Positions 57,067 to 64,000 of a stretch of 64,000 nt of DNA are shown in pieces. How positions within the stretch are numbered: the stretch's first letter is position 1; each line of letters opens with the position of its first letter. Location of the stretch: NCBI RefSeq assembly GCF_001717585.1, contig NZ_CP017042.1, positions 1,263,001-1,327,000 on the forward strand, read 5' to 3'. Source of the stretch: Selenomonas sp. oral taxon 920. Its GTDB lineage: Bacteria; Bacillota; Negativicutes; Selenomonadales; Selenomonadaceae. Under the pieces are notes generated by a model, which did no database searches, had not been told where the DNA came from, and saw only the letters and a list, made by a program, of their open reading frames with translations. The position numbers and the translations under genes are program-made.

Positions 57067-58544
57067 CGGTATGCGCCTCCTTCTTTGAGTTGAAATATGA
57101 CCTCATCATCGGATATGGTGATCCGCTCGACATTCTGTACGATCTTGCCCTCGTAGCCATCGCCGAAGAAGGATTCTGCCGCTTCCTTGAGTTCGGATTC
57201 GGGCAGCTGTTTCAGTCGGCACTTTGTGCGCGGCTGACTGCAAGACCACACCTTAGTCCCCTTCGTCCATGTATCCCGCTCACACTTGCTGCCGCAGGAA
57301 GCGCAGTACACTTTGTTCGTGAAGGGATTGCTGCCGCGCTGCCCGCTGTAGGTTCGAGCAATCTTTTTTATGCGACCGTTCGTAAGATGAAATTCCACAC
57401 AGTCATTGTGAATGACGATCTTTGACACCTTATGCCTAAGTTCTGTGGCATCGAAATCATCCTTCTCCATGACGGTTCTGACCGCAGCCACAAGCTCCTC
57501 CTCTTTGATCGGACGGCTGTCACAGGATTCCCTACCTTTCCGCTCTCTTGTGTTGCAGCCCCACCGTCTGTACTTCCCGGCGGTTCTTCTGCTGAAGCCG
57601 CCTCCGCAACATCCGCACTTCACCATCCCGGAAAACGGCATTAGCACAGGATTCCGATTCGCAGACCGTTCGGCTCTCATTTTCCGTATCTCTTGTGCCT
57701 CATCGAAGTCATCCTTGCTCACGAGCGGCTCAAACACTCCATCCACGAGATAAAGAGGCAATTCTCCTTTATTCCGTTTGCGGATATGTCCCTCGCTGAT
57801 GTAGTTTTTTTGGAGGGCCATCGTCCCCGTGTAGGAGATGTTGGAGAGGATGTCTTTGACCGTGGTCTGCTCGATTGGTCTCCCCTGCCGTCCCGTGACT
57901 CCGCGCCATGCGAGACTCTTTGCGATGGCGTAGGCAGATTCCCCGGCAAGGTATCTACGGAATATCTCCTTGACGATCTTGCCCTCTACTTCAACAATAC
58001 AGAACATCTCACCGTCCCATCGGTAGCCGTAAGGCGGTTTATGCCCGTTCGGAATCCCCTCGGCAAAGCGTCTCCGCACGCCCCATCGGATGTTGTCGCC
58101 GATGCTTCTGCTCTCCTCTTGGGCAAAGGATGCAAGCAGCGTCAAGAGAAGTTCCCCGTCTTCGGACATGGAATCAATGTTCTCGCGCTCAAAGCGGACG
58201 GCAATCCCCTTTTCCTTCAGTTTTCGTACTGTGTGCAAACAATCCACGGTGTCACGGGCAAAGCGACTAATGCTTTTGACGAGTACCAAATCAATCTTCC
58301 CGGCGTTGCAGTCCGCGATCAGCCGCTTGAACTCCGTTCGATGAGTAGTACTTGTGCCTGTGATACCTTCATCTGCGTACACGCCGGCGTATTCCCATGC
58401 GGGGTTCTTCTGGATGAGACTACTGTAGTAACTGACCTGCGCCGCAAGAGAGTGGTGAAGCGTGTCCACAGAGACACGGGCGTAGGCAGCCACACGCAGC
58501 TTTTTCTGCAATGTCTGGGTTGGTTGGACTCTTCGTATTTTCAT
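57045..58544 (-). CDS. Large serine recombinase 2, with two zinc ribbons
   Basis: 499 residues from the ATG at 58544, which follows GGAAAGGAGGGAG. Resolvase domain with AAYARVSVD and KSISRFARDTVDCLHTVRKL, recombinase domain, a first zinc ribbon (VKCGCCGGGFSRR ... GRESC) and, unusually, a second one near the C terminus (VYCASCGSKCERD ... CSQPRTKC) instead of a long coiled coil. Related to recombinase 1 but clearly diverged. Paired serine recombinases occur in some prophages where both are needed for integration and excision. Confidence 0.9.
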   Translation of the reverse strand: MKIRRVQPTQTLQKKLRVAAYARVSVDTLHHSLAAQVSYYSSLIQKNPAWEYAGVYADEGITGTSTTHRTEFKRLIADCNAGKIDLVLVKSISRFARDTVDCLHTVRKLKEKGIAVRFERENIDSMSEDGELLLTLLASFAQEESRSIGDNIRWGVRRRFAEGIPNGHKPPYGYRWDGEMFCIVEVEGKIVKEIFRRYLAGESAYAIAKSLAWRGVTGRQGRPIEQTTVKDILSNISYTGTMALQKNYISEGHIRKRNKGELPLYLVDGVFEPLVSKDDFDEAQEIRKMRAERSANRNPVLMPFSGMVKCGCCGGGFSRRTAGKYRRWGCNTRERKGRESCDSRPIKEEELVAAVRTVMEKDDFDATELRHKVSKIVIHNDCVEFHLTNGRIKKIARTYSGQRGSNPFTNKVYCASCGSKCERDTWTKGTKVWSCSQPRTKCRLKQLPESELKEAAESFFGDGYEGKIVQNVERITISDDEVIFQLKEGGAYRWQRQCG

Positions 58545-58560
58545 GGTGCTCCCTCCTTTC

Positions 58561-58725
58561 CACCCCCATATTCCCGTACTATCCGCACGATAGCAAGTCA
58601 ATATCCGAAAATAGAAGCCCGATGACGGGGCGGTATTTCTCACGCATTTTCGCTTCAAACGCAAGATACTCGTCTTCTGAGAAAAGCCCGCTCTGCAGCA
58701 TTTTCCATGAAGCACGCATCACCAT
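58561..58725 (-). repeat. Direct repeat A, left flank of cargo
   Basis: 165 bp, same length as repeat B at 60957-61121, with 7 mismatches by my count and no gaps. It corresponds to the last ~48 codons of the small SHOCT-like gene plus its downstream sequence. Confidence 0.95.
58579..58725 (-). pseudogene. Truncated copy of the SHOCT-like small gene
   Basis: 48 residues (MVMRASWKMLQSGLFSEDEY ...) identical to the end of the 61-residue protein at 60975 except one Leu-to-Phe change; the first 13 codons are missing because the cargo begins here. It lies directly upstream of recombinase 2, where the intact gene would be expected. Probably not functional, though an ATG remains. Confidence 0.7.
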
Positions 58726-58848
58726 TTCTTTTCATCATGCATCATCTCCACTATTTTATTTTCAATCTTGTATCATACACATCAATCCATCCATTCAAAA
58801 GCCATGAATTTACATATAAATTTTATCTGTTCTTAAGTAGTTTTATGC

Positions 58849-58854
58849 TATACT
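58849..58854 (+). promoter_or_regulatory. Extended -10 promoter of the cargo gene
   Basis: TGCTATACT (TGn + TATACT) 37 bp ahead of the ATG, with AGGAGG at 58878-58883, 7 bp before it. The rest of the 58545-58890 gap contains repeat A and AT-rich sequence with no gene. Confidence 0.6.
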
Positions 58855-58890
58855 AAGAGAACAAATCATTGACATCTAGGAGGATTATCC

Positions 58891-60891
58891 ATGAATTGGT
58901 CAAAAATCATTACTCGTTCCTTAATAATGAATATACAGAGTGAAAATTTCTTTAAGCCTTTCAACGACAAGTTCGACTATGAACGGATTCAGAGCTATGC
59001 TAGAGAAACAAGTATTCCTCTCTCGACGACGGATAATCAATTGCTTACCCTTCTTCCTCATTTTCATCAGTGCTATAAGGCTTACTATGCCTACTTGAAG
59101 AAATTGCAAGAAAAATACAAATTTACTCCATCCACTTTAAATCAATATTTATTGGCCTTGGCTAATCGTGAATTCATAACCTTCTTTCAAGTCCTGCCAC
59201 ACTATTTGGAGAAGAAAAAGAATGTACATTTGCAGGATCTCAGAAATATCTCTATAGACTCAGTATTTGGCAATAGTCTCCTTGGCATAGAGGCTTTAGA
59301 AACCTCTATTGATGACATCGATTGCATTATGAGCTTTTACAGATACTTTTCTCATGGAGAAGTATCTAGTCTAGAATTTGATCTTGCCCAAATTAAGGAA
59401 GTATATGCTCTGACTAGCCATTACATAGTCATTAAAAATATTTTTGATAGCATAATTTGGGAAAATGCCTATCTGAAACCTTCCGACAAAGTTAAAGGTC
59501 AGTATCACATCCTTTATCAGGAAGATTATCCCATCAAAAAATGTATAGGCTTACTACGAACTAGACGCTTTATGGAGGAAGAACCTATAGGTGATCCAGA
59601 GATAATGAAAATGGCACGATTTGTGTATCAAAAAAAAAGCAGAAGTATGGAAAAACGAGATAAGACATATCGCATTGTTGATGTACAGAATGGAGAAATT
59701 ATTCTTAAGAGAGGCTCATTTCCCCACCCAATTAGTCAGGAAATGATTGATGAAATGGGCGGACGATTCTATGCCATGCAGGCAAACCTGTTTTTTGCTC
59801 ATTATGATAAGCCCATAGATTTCTTATATAGAATGAACATCTTTGAGACTGCTATGTTGTTTGCTAGGTTGCAAGCGCTGTCCAAAAGCGTACTAAAATA
59901 TTATCCTCAGAATGGAGCGATCCCGAATGATGAACTCATCCACCTAGCAAAATATAGCTATAGGATAAAGGAAAGTTCGTTGATAGATTACCTAAAAGGA
60001 ACAACTCGTTTTCAAGAACGTCAAATTAAGCGTTTTCTGGATTTGATAGTCAATCAGAAAACTGAAAAAAAAGTCTATGGACGTTTTAACTCTTGGCGAA
60101 AAATGTTCATTTTTCTTGACGGATATTATTATTTTGCGGTATTTCCCCTCCAGTGCTGCAATATATGCCAATTGATAGAAGGTTGGCTAGAAGATTGCGG
60201 CCTCCCACTATCTGATCGCGGCCATGAGTTTGAGCGGTATTGCAAAGGACGACTGAGGAGTGGTAGTGGCTTTGTGCTGAAAGATGCGCTTATTGATGAA
60301 AGAACGAAATATGAAGTCGAAGGAGAAGCACAGGAAATAGATTTAGTGTTGGTACTGAAAAATTACATTGTGGTGGGAGAACTGAAGGCACTGTCCTATC
60401 CTATCAGCAGTACTGGCTGGCACAATGCGTTCAAGGAATTGCATAAAGGCATAGAACAGGCTGAGATAAAAAGCCAATTCATTGCTGAGTACCGGCACGA
60501 ATTGCTGACAGCATATCCTATGGCTGATCAGAAGGAGATAATTCCCGTTGTCATAACCAACTATCCACTATATACGGGTTTCAACACTAAGAAAATTCCT
60601 GTAGTAGATATAAATCTGTTTTATAATATCCTTACCAATTCTCCCATGCGTCTGAAGGCTGTCGAAGGAGATCATGTGAAAACGGTAAAGGAAACAAGGT
60701 TTTATGAGAATGAAAACGACTTTATTGCACAGTTTAAGCCCCTCCTCTTTTCCCCCTCCCCCATTGAGGATCTGCGCAGAAAAATAAGGTATAAAGAAGA
60801 ACCCATTTCACTGCTCATGGGTCACGAAATTTCCTTCATTGAGCGCCATTACTATATAGAGCAGGATATCGATGAGCAAGCTAATACTTAA
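58891..60891 (+). CDS. Cargo protein with PD-(D/E)XK nuclease-like motifs
   Basis: 666 residues, AT-rich, opposite in direction to the phage genes. The first ~430 residues are unrecognised, mostly helical and Lys/Tyr-rich. Around 440-530 a restriction-endonuclease fold signature appears: GHEFERYCKGR (Glu446 or Glu448), a beta strand EIDLVLVLKNYIVVGELKAL with Asp484, Glu497 and Lys499 forming D-x12-ExK, then a helix with EQAEIKSQF. It looks like a self-contained nuclease gene inserted in a prophage, a common place for anti-phage defence cargo. No partner methylase or helicase is present. Function is inferred only from motif and context. Confidence 0.65.
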   Translation: MNWSKIITRSLIMNIQSENFFKPFNDKFDYERIQSYARETSIPLSTTDNQLLTLLPHFHQCYKAYYAYLKKLQEKYKFTPSTLNQYLLALANREFITFFQVLPHYLEKKKNVHLQDLRNISIDSVFGNSLLGIEALETSIDDIDCIMSFYRYFSHGEVSSLEFDLAQIKEVYALTSHYIVIKNIFDSIIWENAYLKPSDKVKGQYHILYQEDYPIKKCIGLLRTRRFMEEEPIGDPEIMKMARFVYQKKSRSMEKRDKTYRIVDVQNGEIILKRGSFPHPISQEMIDEMGGRFYAMQANLFFAHYDKPIDFLYRMNIFETAMLFARLQALSKSVLKYYPQNGAIPNDELIHLAKYSYRIKESSLIDYLKGTTRFQERQIKRFLDLIVNQKTEKKVYGRFNSWRKMFIFLDGYYYFAVFPLQCCNICQLIEGWLEDCGLPLSDRGHEFERYCKGRLRSGSGFVLKDALIDERTKYEVEGEAQEIDLVLVLKNYIVVGELKALSYPISSTGWHNAFKELHKGIEQAEIKSQFIAEYRHELLTAYPMADQKEIIPVVITNYPLYTGFNTKKIPVVDINLFYNILTNSPMRLKAVEGDHVKTVKETRFYENENDFIAQFKPLLFSPSPIEDLRRKIRYKEEPISLLMGHEISFIERHYYIEQDIDEQANT

Positions 60892-60956
60892 AGGTTGCTC
60901 TCATGGCAAAGTATAGTATAATGTCTCTTCGATAAAAAACAAAAATGATTAATTTT

Positions 60957-61121
60957 CACCCCCATATTCCCGTACTATCCGCACGATAGCAAGTCAATAT
61001 CTGAAAATAGGAGCCCGATGACGGGGCGATATTTCTCGCGCATTTTCGCTTCAAACGCAAGATACTCGTCCTCTGACAAAAGTCCGCTCTGCAGCATTTT
61101 CCATGAAGCACGCATCACCAT
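60957..61121 (-). repeat. Direct repeat B, right flank of cargo
   Basis: Second copy of the 165-bp repeat at 58561-58725. It is part of the intact small gene at 60975-61160. The 2231 bp between the copies (58726-60956) is the inserted cargo. Confidence 0.95.
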
Positions 61122-61160
61122 CTGATACGTCATTTCCCGAAGTCCTTCTTCCTTGCTCAT
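60975..61160 (-). CDS. Small SHOCT-like phage protein
   Basis: 61 residues starting MSKEEGLREMTYQMVMRASW; the middle (KMLQSGLLSEDEYLAFEAKM) resembles the SHOCT motif, a short helical pair often found at the ends of bacterial proteins. GGGAG lies 8 bp before the ATG at 61160. Without the cargo it would sit directly upstream of recombinase 2, possibly as an accessory factor; that role is a guess. Confidence 0.65.
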   Translation of the reverse strand: MSKEEGLREMTYQMVMRASWKMLQSGLLSEDEYLAFEAKMREKYRPVIGLLFSDIDLLSCG

Positions 61161-61221
61161 CTCAACATCTCCCTTCATGAAGCAGCAGACAAAAACGGCT
61201 CTTGTGGTCACCTTTTCGGGC

Positions 61222-61251
61222 AAAAAAATACCCCGACGATCATTCGCCGGG
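61222..61251 (-). terminator. Terminator after the holin gene
   Basis: Minus-strand stem CCCGGCGA/TCGTCGGG with an ATGA loop, followed by TATTTTTTT. It ends the late phage transcript before the recombination genes. Confidence 0.9.
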
Positions 61252-61271
61252 CGTTGAAGTTGTTATGTATC

Positions 61272-61667
61272 CTACTGATTTTTAAGGCTGTGCATCATGT
61301 CCTGCAGTTTCTGCGGAACGGGAAGCCCCATCCGTGCTGCGTTCTCTATGATCGATATTCCCTCATTCGAGATGTAGAAGAAGATCACGGCGGAACGCAA
61401 AACACAGCCGCTGCCGATAATGTGAACATCGAGGACATTCGCCACGCCCACAAGAGTGAAGATGCAGACCTTCTTGCAGATTCCCTTGAAGCCAATGGCA
61501 CTCGACAGTTTCTTTTCTACAATCGCACGCAGAACTCCCGTAACATAATCCGTCGCGACGAATGCGACGAGCGCGTAGAGCAGATCGTCGAAGCTGCCGA
61601 GGAACTCACCGACTACGATGCCAATGCCCGCCGCATACAGACGTATGGTAAGAATATGATCCATCAT
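61272..61667 (-). CDS. Phage holin (toxin secretion/phage lysis holin family)
   Basis: 131 residues with about three hydrophobic helices (LYALVAFVATDYVTGVLRAI, KKVCIFTLVGVANVLDVHII, SAVIFFYISNEGISIIENAA); the DYVTGVL and NEGISIIENA segments are typical of the holin_4 type found in Firmicute phages. Forms inner-membrane lesions at lysis. Start ATG at 61667 overlaps the upstream stop (TGATG) with GGAGG close by. No endolysin gene follows. Confidence 0.85.
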   Translation of the reverse strand: MMDHILTIRLYAAGIGIVVGEFLGSFDDLLYALVAFVATDYVTGVLRAIVEKKLSSAIGFKGICKKVCIFTLVGVANVLDVHIIGSGCVLRSAVIFFYISNEGISIIENAARMGLPVPQKLQDMMHSLKNQ

Positions 61668-62740
61668 CAAAAACCTCCTGCTTTTTTCCATTTCCCCAGA
61701 TGATTCATCCTGCGCAGACGGTAGTTATAGCATCCACGCAGCAGCTGCGTAAGCTGACCGTCTTTCCATAAATATAAGGGCGATCCCGTGCTGACCAGAT
61801 ATTTCCCCTGTCCCAGAGGGCAGAGACTTGTACGGGCAGTCGGATTCGTTTCCAGTTCCATAAGCAGCTCATCCTTTGCGCTGTAAATCTTTGAAATGTA
61901 CTTTTTCCCAAGGGTAAGATAGTCAAGATTTGCAGGAAAGCGCATATACATGCCGTCATGGAGCGGATAGCGGATGCTGTAATCCGGTGCACTCCATCTG
62001 CTTTCCGAAGTATGGGATTCCCCTGTAACAGAGTCTCTTGACGTTGTTTTAGTTTTCTCCATCCAAGGCTCAAGATTGCTGCCGTCGAAGAACACATATC
62101 GGTCTGTGCTGACATGGCTTCCGTCTCCCCCATGCTCTGATACAGAGTGCCATATCATCACTTTGAATTTTCCCGTTTTATCCACCCGTCCACCTACTGT
62201 TTGGCAGCTATAGAGGTCAGTAGGACCGGATACAGCGGGAGGACCAAACATCGGCACAAGATCGTAGGCGGCGATGACCTCTCCGTTGCATTTGACAGAG
62301 AGAATACTGTCACGCTGATCTGCCCCGATGAGCGGGAACACGAGGACATTCACTGCTTCGAGGGTATAGAGATTTCCCCGCTCATCCATTTCGGCATCGA
62401 GCATTCCATAGCCCGAGACATACGCGAAGTAGCGACTGCTGTTGACCATCCATATGTCCTCTTTGGAAAAGCCCAGCGGATGAATCTTTCCTTTTGCATA
62501 GTACGAATGGAGCATCTGGTTTTTTTGATCCTTCCACTTTATTTGGAGGAGAGGTATGCCGGAGAGGACATTCGTCGGAACATAGCTGCTGTCTCCTTCG
62601 GATTCATGCCCATAGACGCAGCGACCGTCCGTCCAGATCCACTCTCCTTCTCGAACGGATCGGTTTCCAATGCAGGTAAGCCATGCGCCATTCGCAAGCA
62701 CCCGATTCCCACTCACAGCTTTCACTCTCGCCCTGTGCAT
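61667..62740 (-). CDS. Phage protein of unknown function
   Basis: 357 residues from ATG 62740 with GGGAG 9 bp upstream. Beta-rich sequence with regular strands (YFAYVSGYGMLDAEMDERGN, MYMRFPANLDYLTLGKKYIS, KYLVSTGSPLYLWKDGQL); no catalytic motif recognised. Between tail-type genes and the holin, so perhaps a tail-tip or receptor-associated protein. Confidence 0.6.
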   Translation of the reverse strand: MHRARVKAVSGNRVLANGAWLTCIGNRSVREGEWIWTDGRCVYGHESEGDSSYVPTNVLSGIPLLQIKWKDQKNQMLHSYYAKGKIHPLGFSKEDIWMVNSSRYFAYVSGYGMLDAEMDERGNLYTLEAVNVLVFPLIGADQRDSILSVKCNGEVIAAYDLVPMFGPPAVSGPTDLYSCQTVGGRVDKTGKFKVMIWHSVSEHGGDGSHVSTDRYVFFDGSNLEPWMEKTKTTSRDSVTGESHTSESRWSAPDYSIRYPLHDGMYMRFPANLDYLTLGKKYISKIYSAKDELLMELETNPTARTSLCPLGQGKYLVSTGSPLYLWKDGQLTQLLRGCYNYRLRRMNHLGKWKKAGGF

Positions 62741-62744
62741 AAGC

Positions 62745-62969
62745 TCACGCTCCCACGATAACGGCAGTGCCGCCCTTTGAAATCTGTACCCACACCAAAC
62801 TGCCGTCTGACGTATTGCAGTCCACTGCCGCACGAAATGGATAGGATCGCTCGCCGATATGAACACGCCCATTCTGAATCCTTCCGCGCTGTGCCTTGAA
62901 CTCATCCATCTGCGCGTGCTTTATTCCCGCTCGAATGGCCGCCGCAAGCCCCATAACGCCGTGTATCAA
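62745..62969 (-). CDS. Small phage protein
   Basis: About 74 residues, basic and helical at the start (GLAAAIRAGIKHAQMDEFKA) with a beta-rich end (GSLVWVQISKGGTAVIVG). Start uncertain: TTG at 62969 has GAGG 5 bp before it; GTG 62975 and ATG 62954 are alternatives. Overlaps the upstream tail gene's end. Resembles the small proteins encoded between tail genes in phages of this group; function unknown. Confidence 0.55.
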   Translation of the reverse strand: MIHGVMGLAAAIRAGIKHAQMDEFKAQRGRIQNGRVHIGERSYPFRAAVDCNTSDGSLVWVQISKGGTAVIVGA

Positions 62970-64000
62970 AACCACCTCACCATCTTGATTGTCTGCCGCA
63001 AAAGACGCGGCGTGAGTTCCACCGTATTGGACTGAAGGAAATACTCGTACCCCTCGAAGCGGATGCGCTCGGTGAAATCAACGATGTGGTCAATGTCGGG
63101 AACGCCGTTTTGAATCCGTGCGCGAATTTCCACCGTAACTGTTTCCTGCGTTTTGCGGTTGAGCCACTCTATTTCTCGTGTCAAGGCACGCAGATAGTCC
63201 GTACCCACAACGGGAAACTCGGTGTCGATGAGGGAAGAATACGGAAGCGCATCGTCACTCGCGTAACTTGCACCAAGGCTGAGATTCGACTGCTCGACGG
63301 TGAACTGGCTTGCCTTGCCGCCGGGCTTTCCCTGCGACAAACTGCTCCCCTCCAATACGCCATCGACGTAAACCGTGGTTGCATACCAGCCATAGCCGAG
63401 CGGCGCGTGGTAGGTGATGCGCTCCGTTCCCTTCTCGTTGCTCCAATCCTCCCAGTCATATTCCGTATGCTTTTTCCCGTCATTGACCGCCTCTGTGGTA
63501 CGCTCCCATTCCTTGAAGAGATACACGTCACGCCCCGTAGTGGCGTATGCGTAATCCGTGCGGCTTGTGGATCCGTCCACATTATGCGTGCGCTTCTCCG
63601 CGAGATACTCCCCATCGTAGGTATAGGTGCTGTAGCCGTTCTCATTCGTCTCACGGACGAGAAAGCCGTTGGAGTAAGTGCGGCTGATCTCTTTGAAGGA
63701 AATCGTGCCGGTGAAGGGAACGGGTACAGTGTCCTCCTCGTTGTGCGCCCCGGTGGAATCGTTGTGTGAGCTGTGCCAGACAGAACGCAGAAGTTTCCGC
63801 TCGATGGTCGGCTGTGCGTGCGGCCAGTTCGTAATGTCAATGACGGATTCCTCCATGCCGCGCTGAATGATATGGAGCGTATCTCCTCGAATAAAGACGT
63901 TGATCTGCCGCTGCGGCAGTTTCGCTGTCCAGCCGAAGATCGCGGAGATGAAGTCATGGTAGGTCATTCCGCTGCCCTCAAAGTTCTGGGATGGTGTGAA
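62966..64000 (-). CDS. Phage tail-associated protein (C-terminal part)
   Basis: The frame is open to the right window edge, so about 344 residues are the end of a longer protein; ATG 63967 is internal or an alternative start (GAGG 8 bp upstream). Contains FGWTAKLPQRQINVFIRGDT, a YD-like beta segment (YSTYTYDGEYLAEKRT) and IRARIQNGVPDIDHIVDFTE near the end. Read as a tail/baseplate-type structural protein from position and style; no family assigned with certainty. Confidence 0.6.
   Translation of the reverse strand, partial: FTPSQNFEGSGMTYHDFISAIFGWTAKLPQRQINVFIRGDTLHIIQRGMEESVIDITNWPHAQPTIERKLLRSVWHSSHNDSTGAHNEEDTVPVPFTGTISFKEISRTYSNGFLVRETNENGYSTYTYDGEYLAEKRTHNVDGSTSRTDYAYATTGRDVYLFKEWERTTEAVNDGKKHTEYDWEDWSNEKGTERITYHAPLGYGWYATTVYVDGVLEGSSLSQGKPGGKASQFTVEQSNLSLGASYASDDALPYSSLIDTEFPVVGTDYLRALTREIEWLNRKTQETVTVEIRARIQNGVPDIDHIVDFTERIRFEGYEYFLQSNTVELTPRLLRQTIKMVRWF

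Noticed and set aside
58545-58715. 57-codon N-terminal extension of recombinase 2
   Set aside because: It is an out-of-frame reading of direct repeat A; the ATG at 58544 has a strong ribosome site and fits the family start.
1-64000. tRNA genes, rRNA genes, CRISPR arrays and insertion sequences
   Set aside because: I looked for cloverleaf-like segments, regular short repeats with spacers and transposase motifs and found none; a dedicated tRNA scan could still find a missed gene.

Overview
The window looks like chromosome of a diderm Firmicute of the Negativicutes, most likely Selenomonas/Centipeda or a close relative (inference from gene content, no database search). Firmicute-type traits are a PyrR-type attenuator on the pyr operon, a glmS ribozyme, ECF transporter ATPases, WalJ, RlmH and the PyrK-dependent dihydroorotate dehydrogenase. 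An outer membrane is implied by a two-partner secretion locus with a FhaC/CdiB-type barrel. The core is GC-rich and almost entirely on the minus strand. No tRNA, rRNA or CRISPR array was seen.

Layout. 1-7960: pyrimidine operon read leftwards (pyrB-pyrC-carA-carB-pyrK-pyrD, pyrD cut by the window edge) behind a promoter, a 5' hairpin, a PyrR-like site and an attenuator. 7983-13534: recD2, an ABC-F ATPase and an LCP-family protein. 13771-14982: an HD-GYP protein on the plus strand, ending in a bidirectional terminator shared with the next operon. 15027-18755: two-component system plus EcfA1/EcfA2. 18756-21231: Bcr/CflA-type MFS exporter and ThrE-like exporter. 21332-23349: glmS with its ribozyme leader. 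23431-26186: radical SAM protein, pth, uppP. 26264-27613: gdhA. 27771-30119: rlmH, htrA-like protease, walJ. 30265-38231: plsC, cmk, aroA, a HI0933/BaiN-type flavoprotein, rluB, dnaE. 38267-41694: three-gene glycosylation cluster. 41789-43668: PII-like protein and comM.

43925-55490 is a contact-dependent inhibition (CDI) locus in the order cdiA - cdiI - orphan modules - cdiB. CdiA is 2293 residues and ends in a hydrophobic, glycine-rich toxin, with a four-helix membrane immunity protein after it. A displaced second cdiA tail follows, with the same pretoxin and entry-like domains but a different hydrophobic end, and its own four-helix immunity gene. A third, shorter toxin fragment has a soluble DUF2691-like immunity gene whose 5' end is broken at an A7 run. 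CdiB comes last.

55495-64000 is the end of a prophage or similar element, starting 4 bp beyond the cdiB stop. It holds two overlapping large serine recombinase genes, a small SHOCT-like gene, a holin and tail-type genes. An AT-rich 2.2 kb cargo between two 165-bp direct repeats encodes a 666-residue protein with PD-(D/E)XK nuclease-like motifs, a candidate defence gene.

The most interesting regions are the CDI module array with its apparently membrane-active toxin/immunity pairs and the repeat-flanked nuclease cargo.
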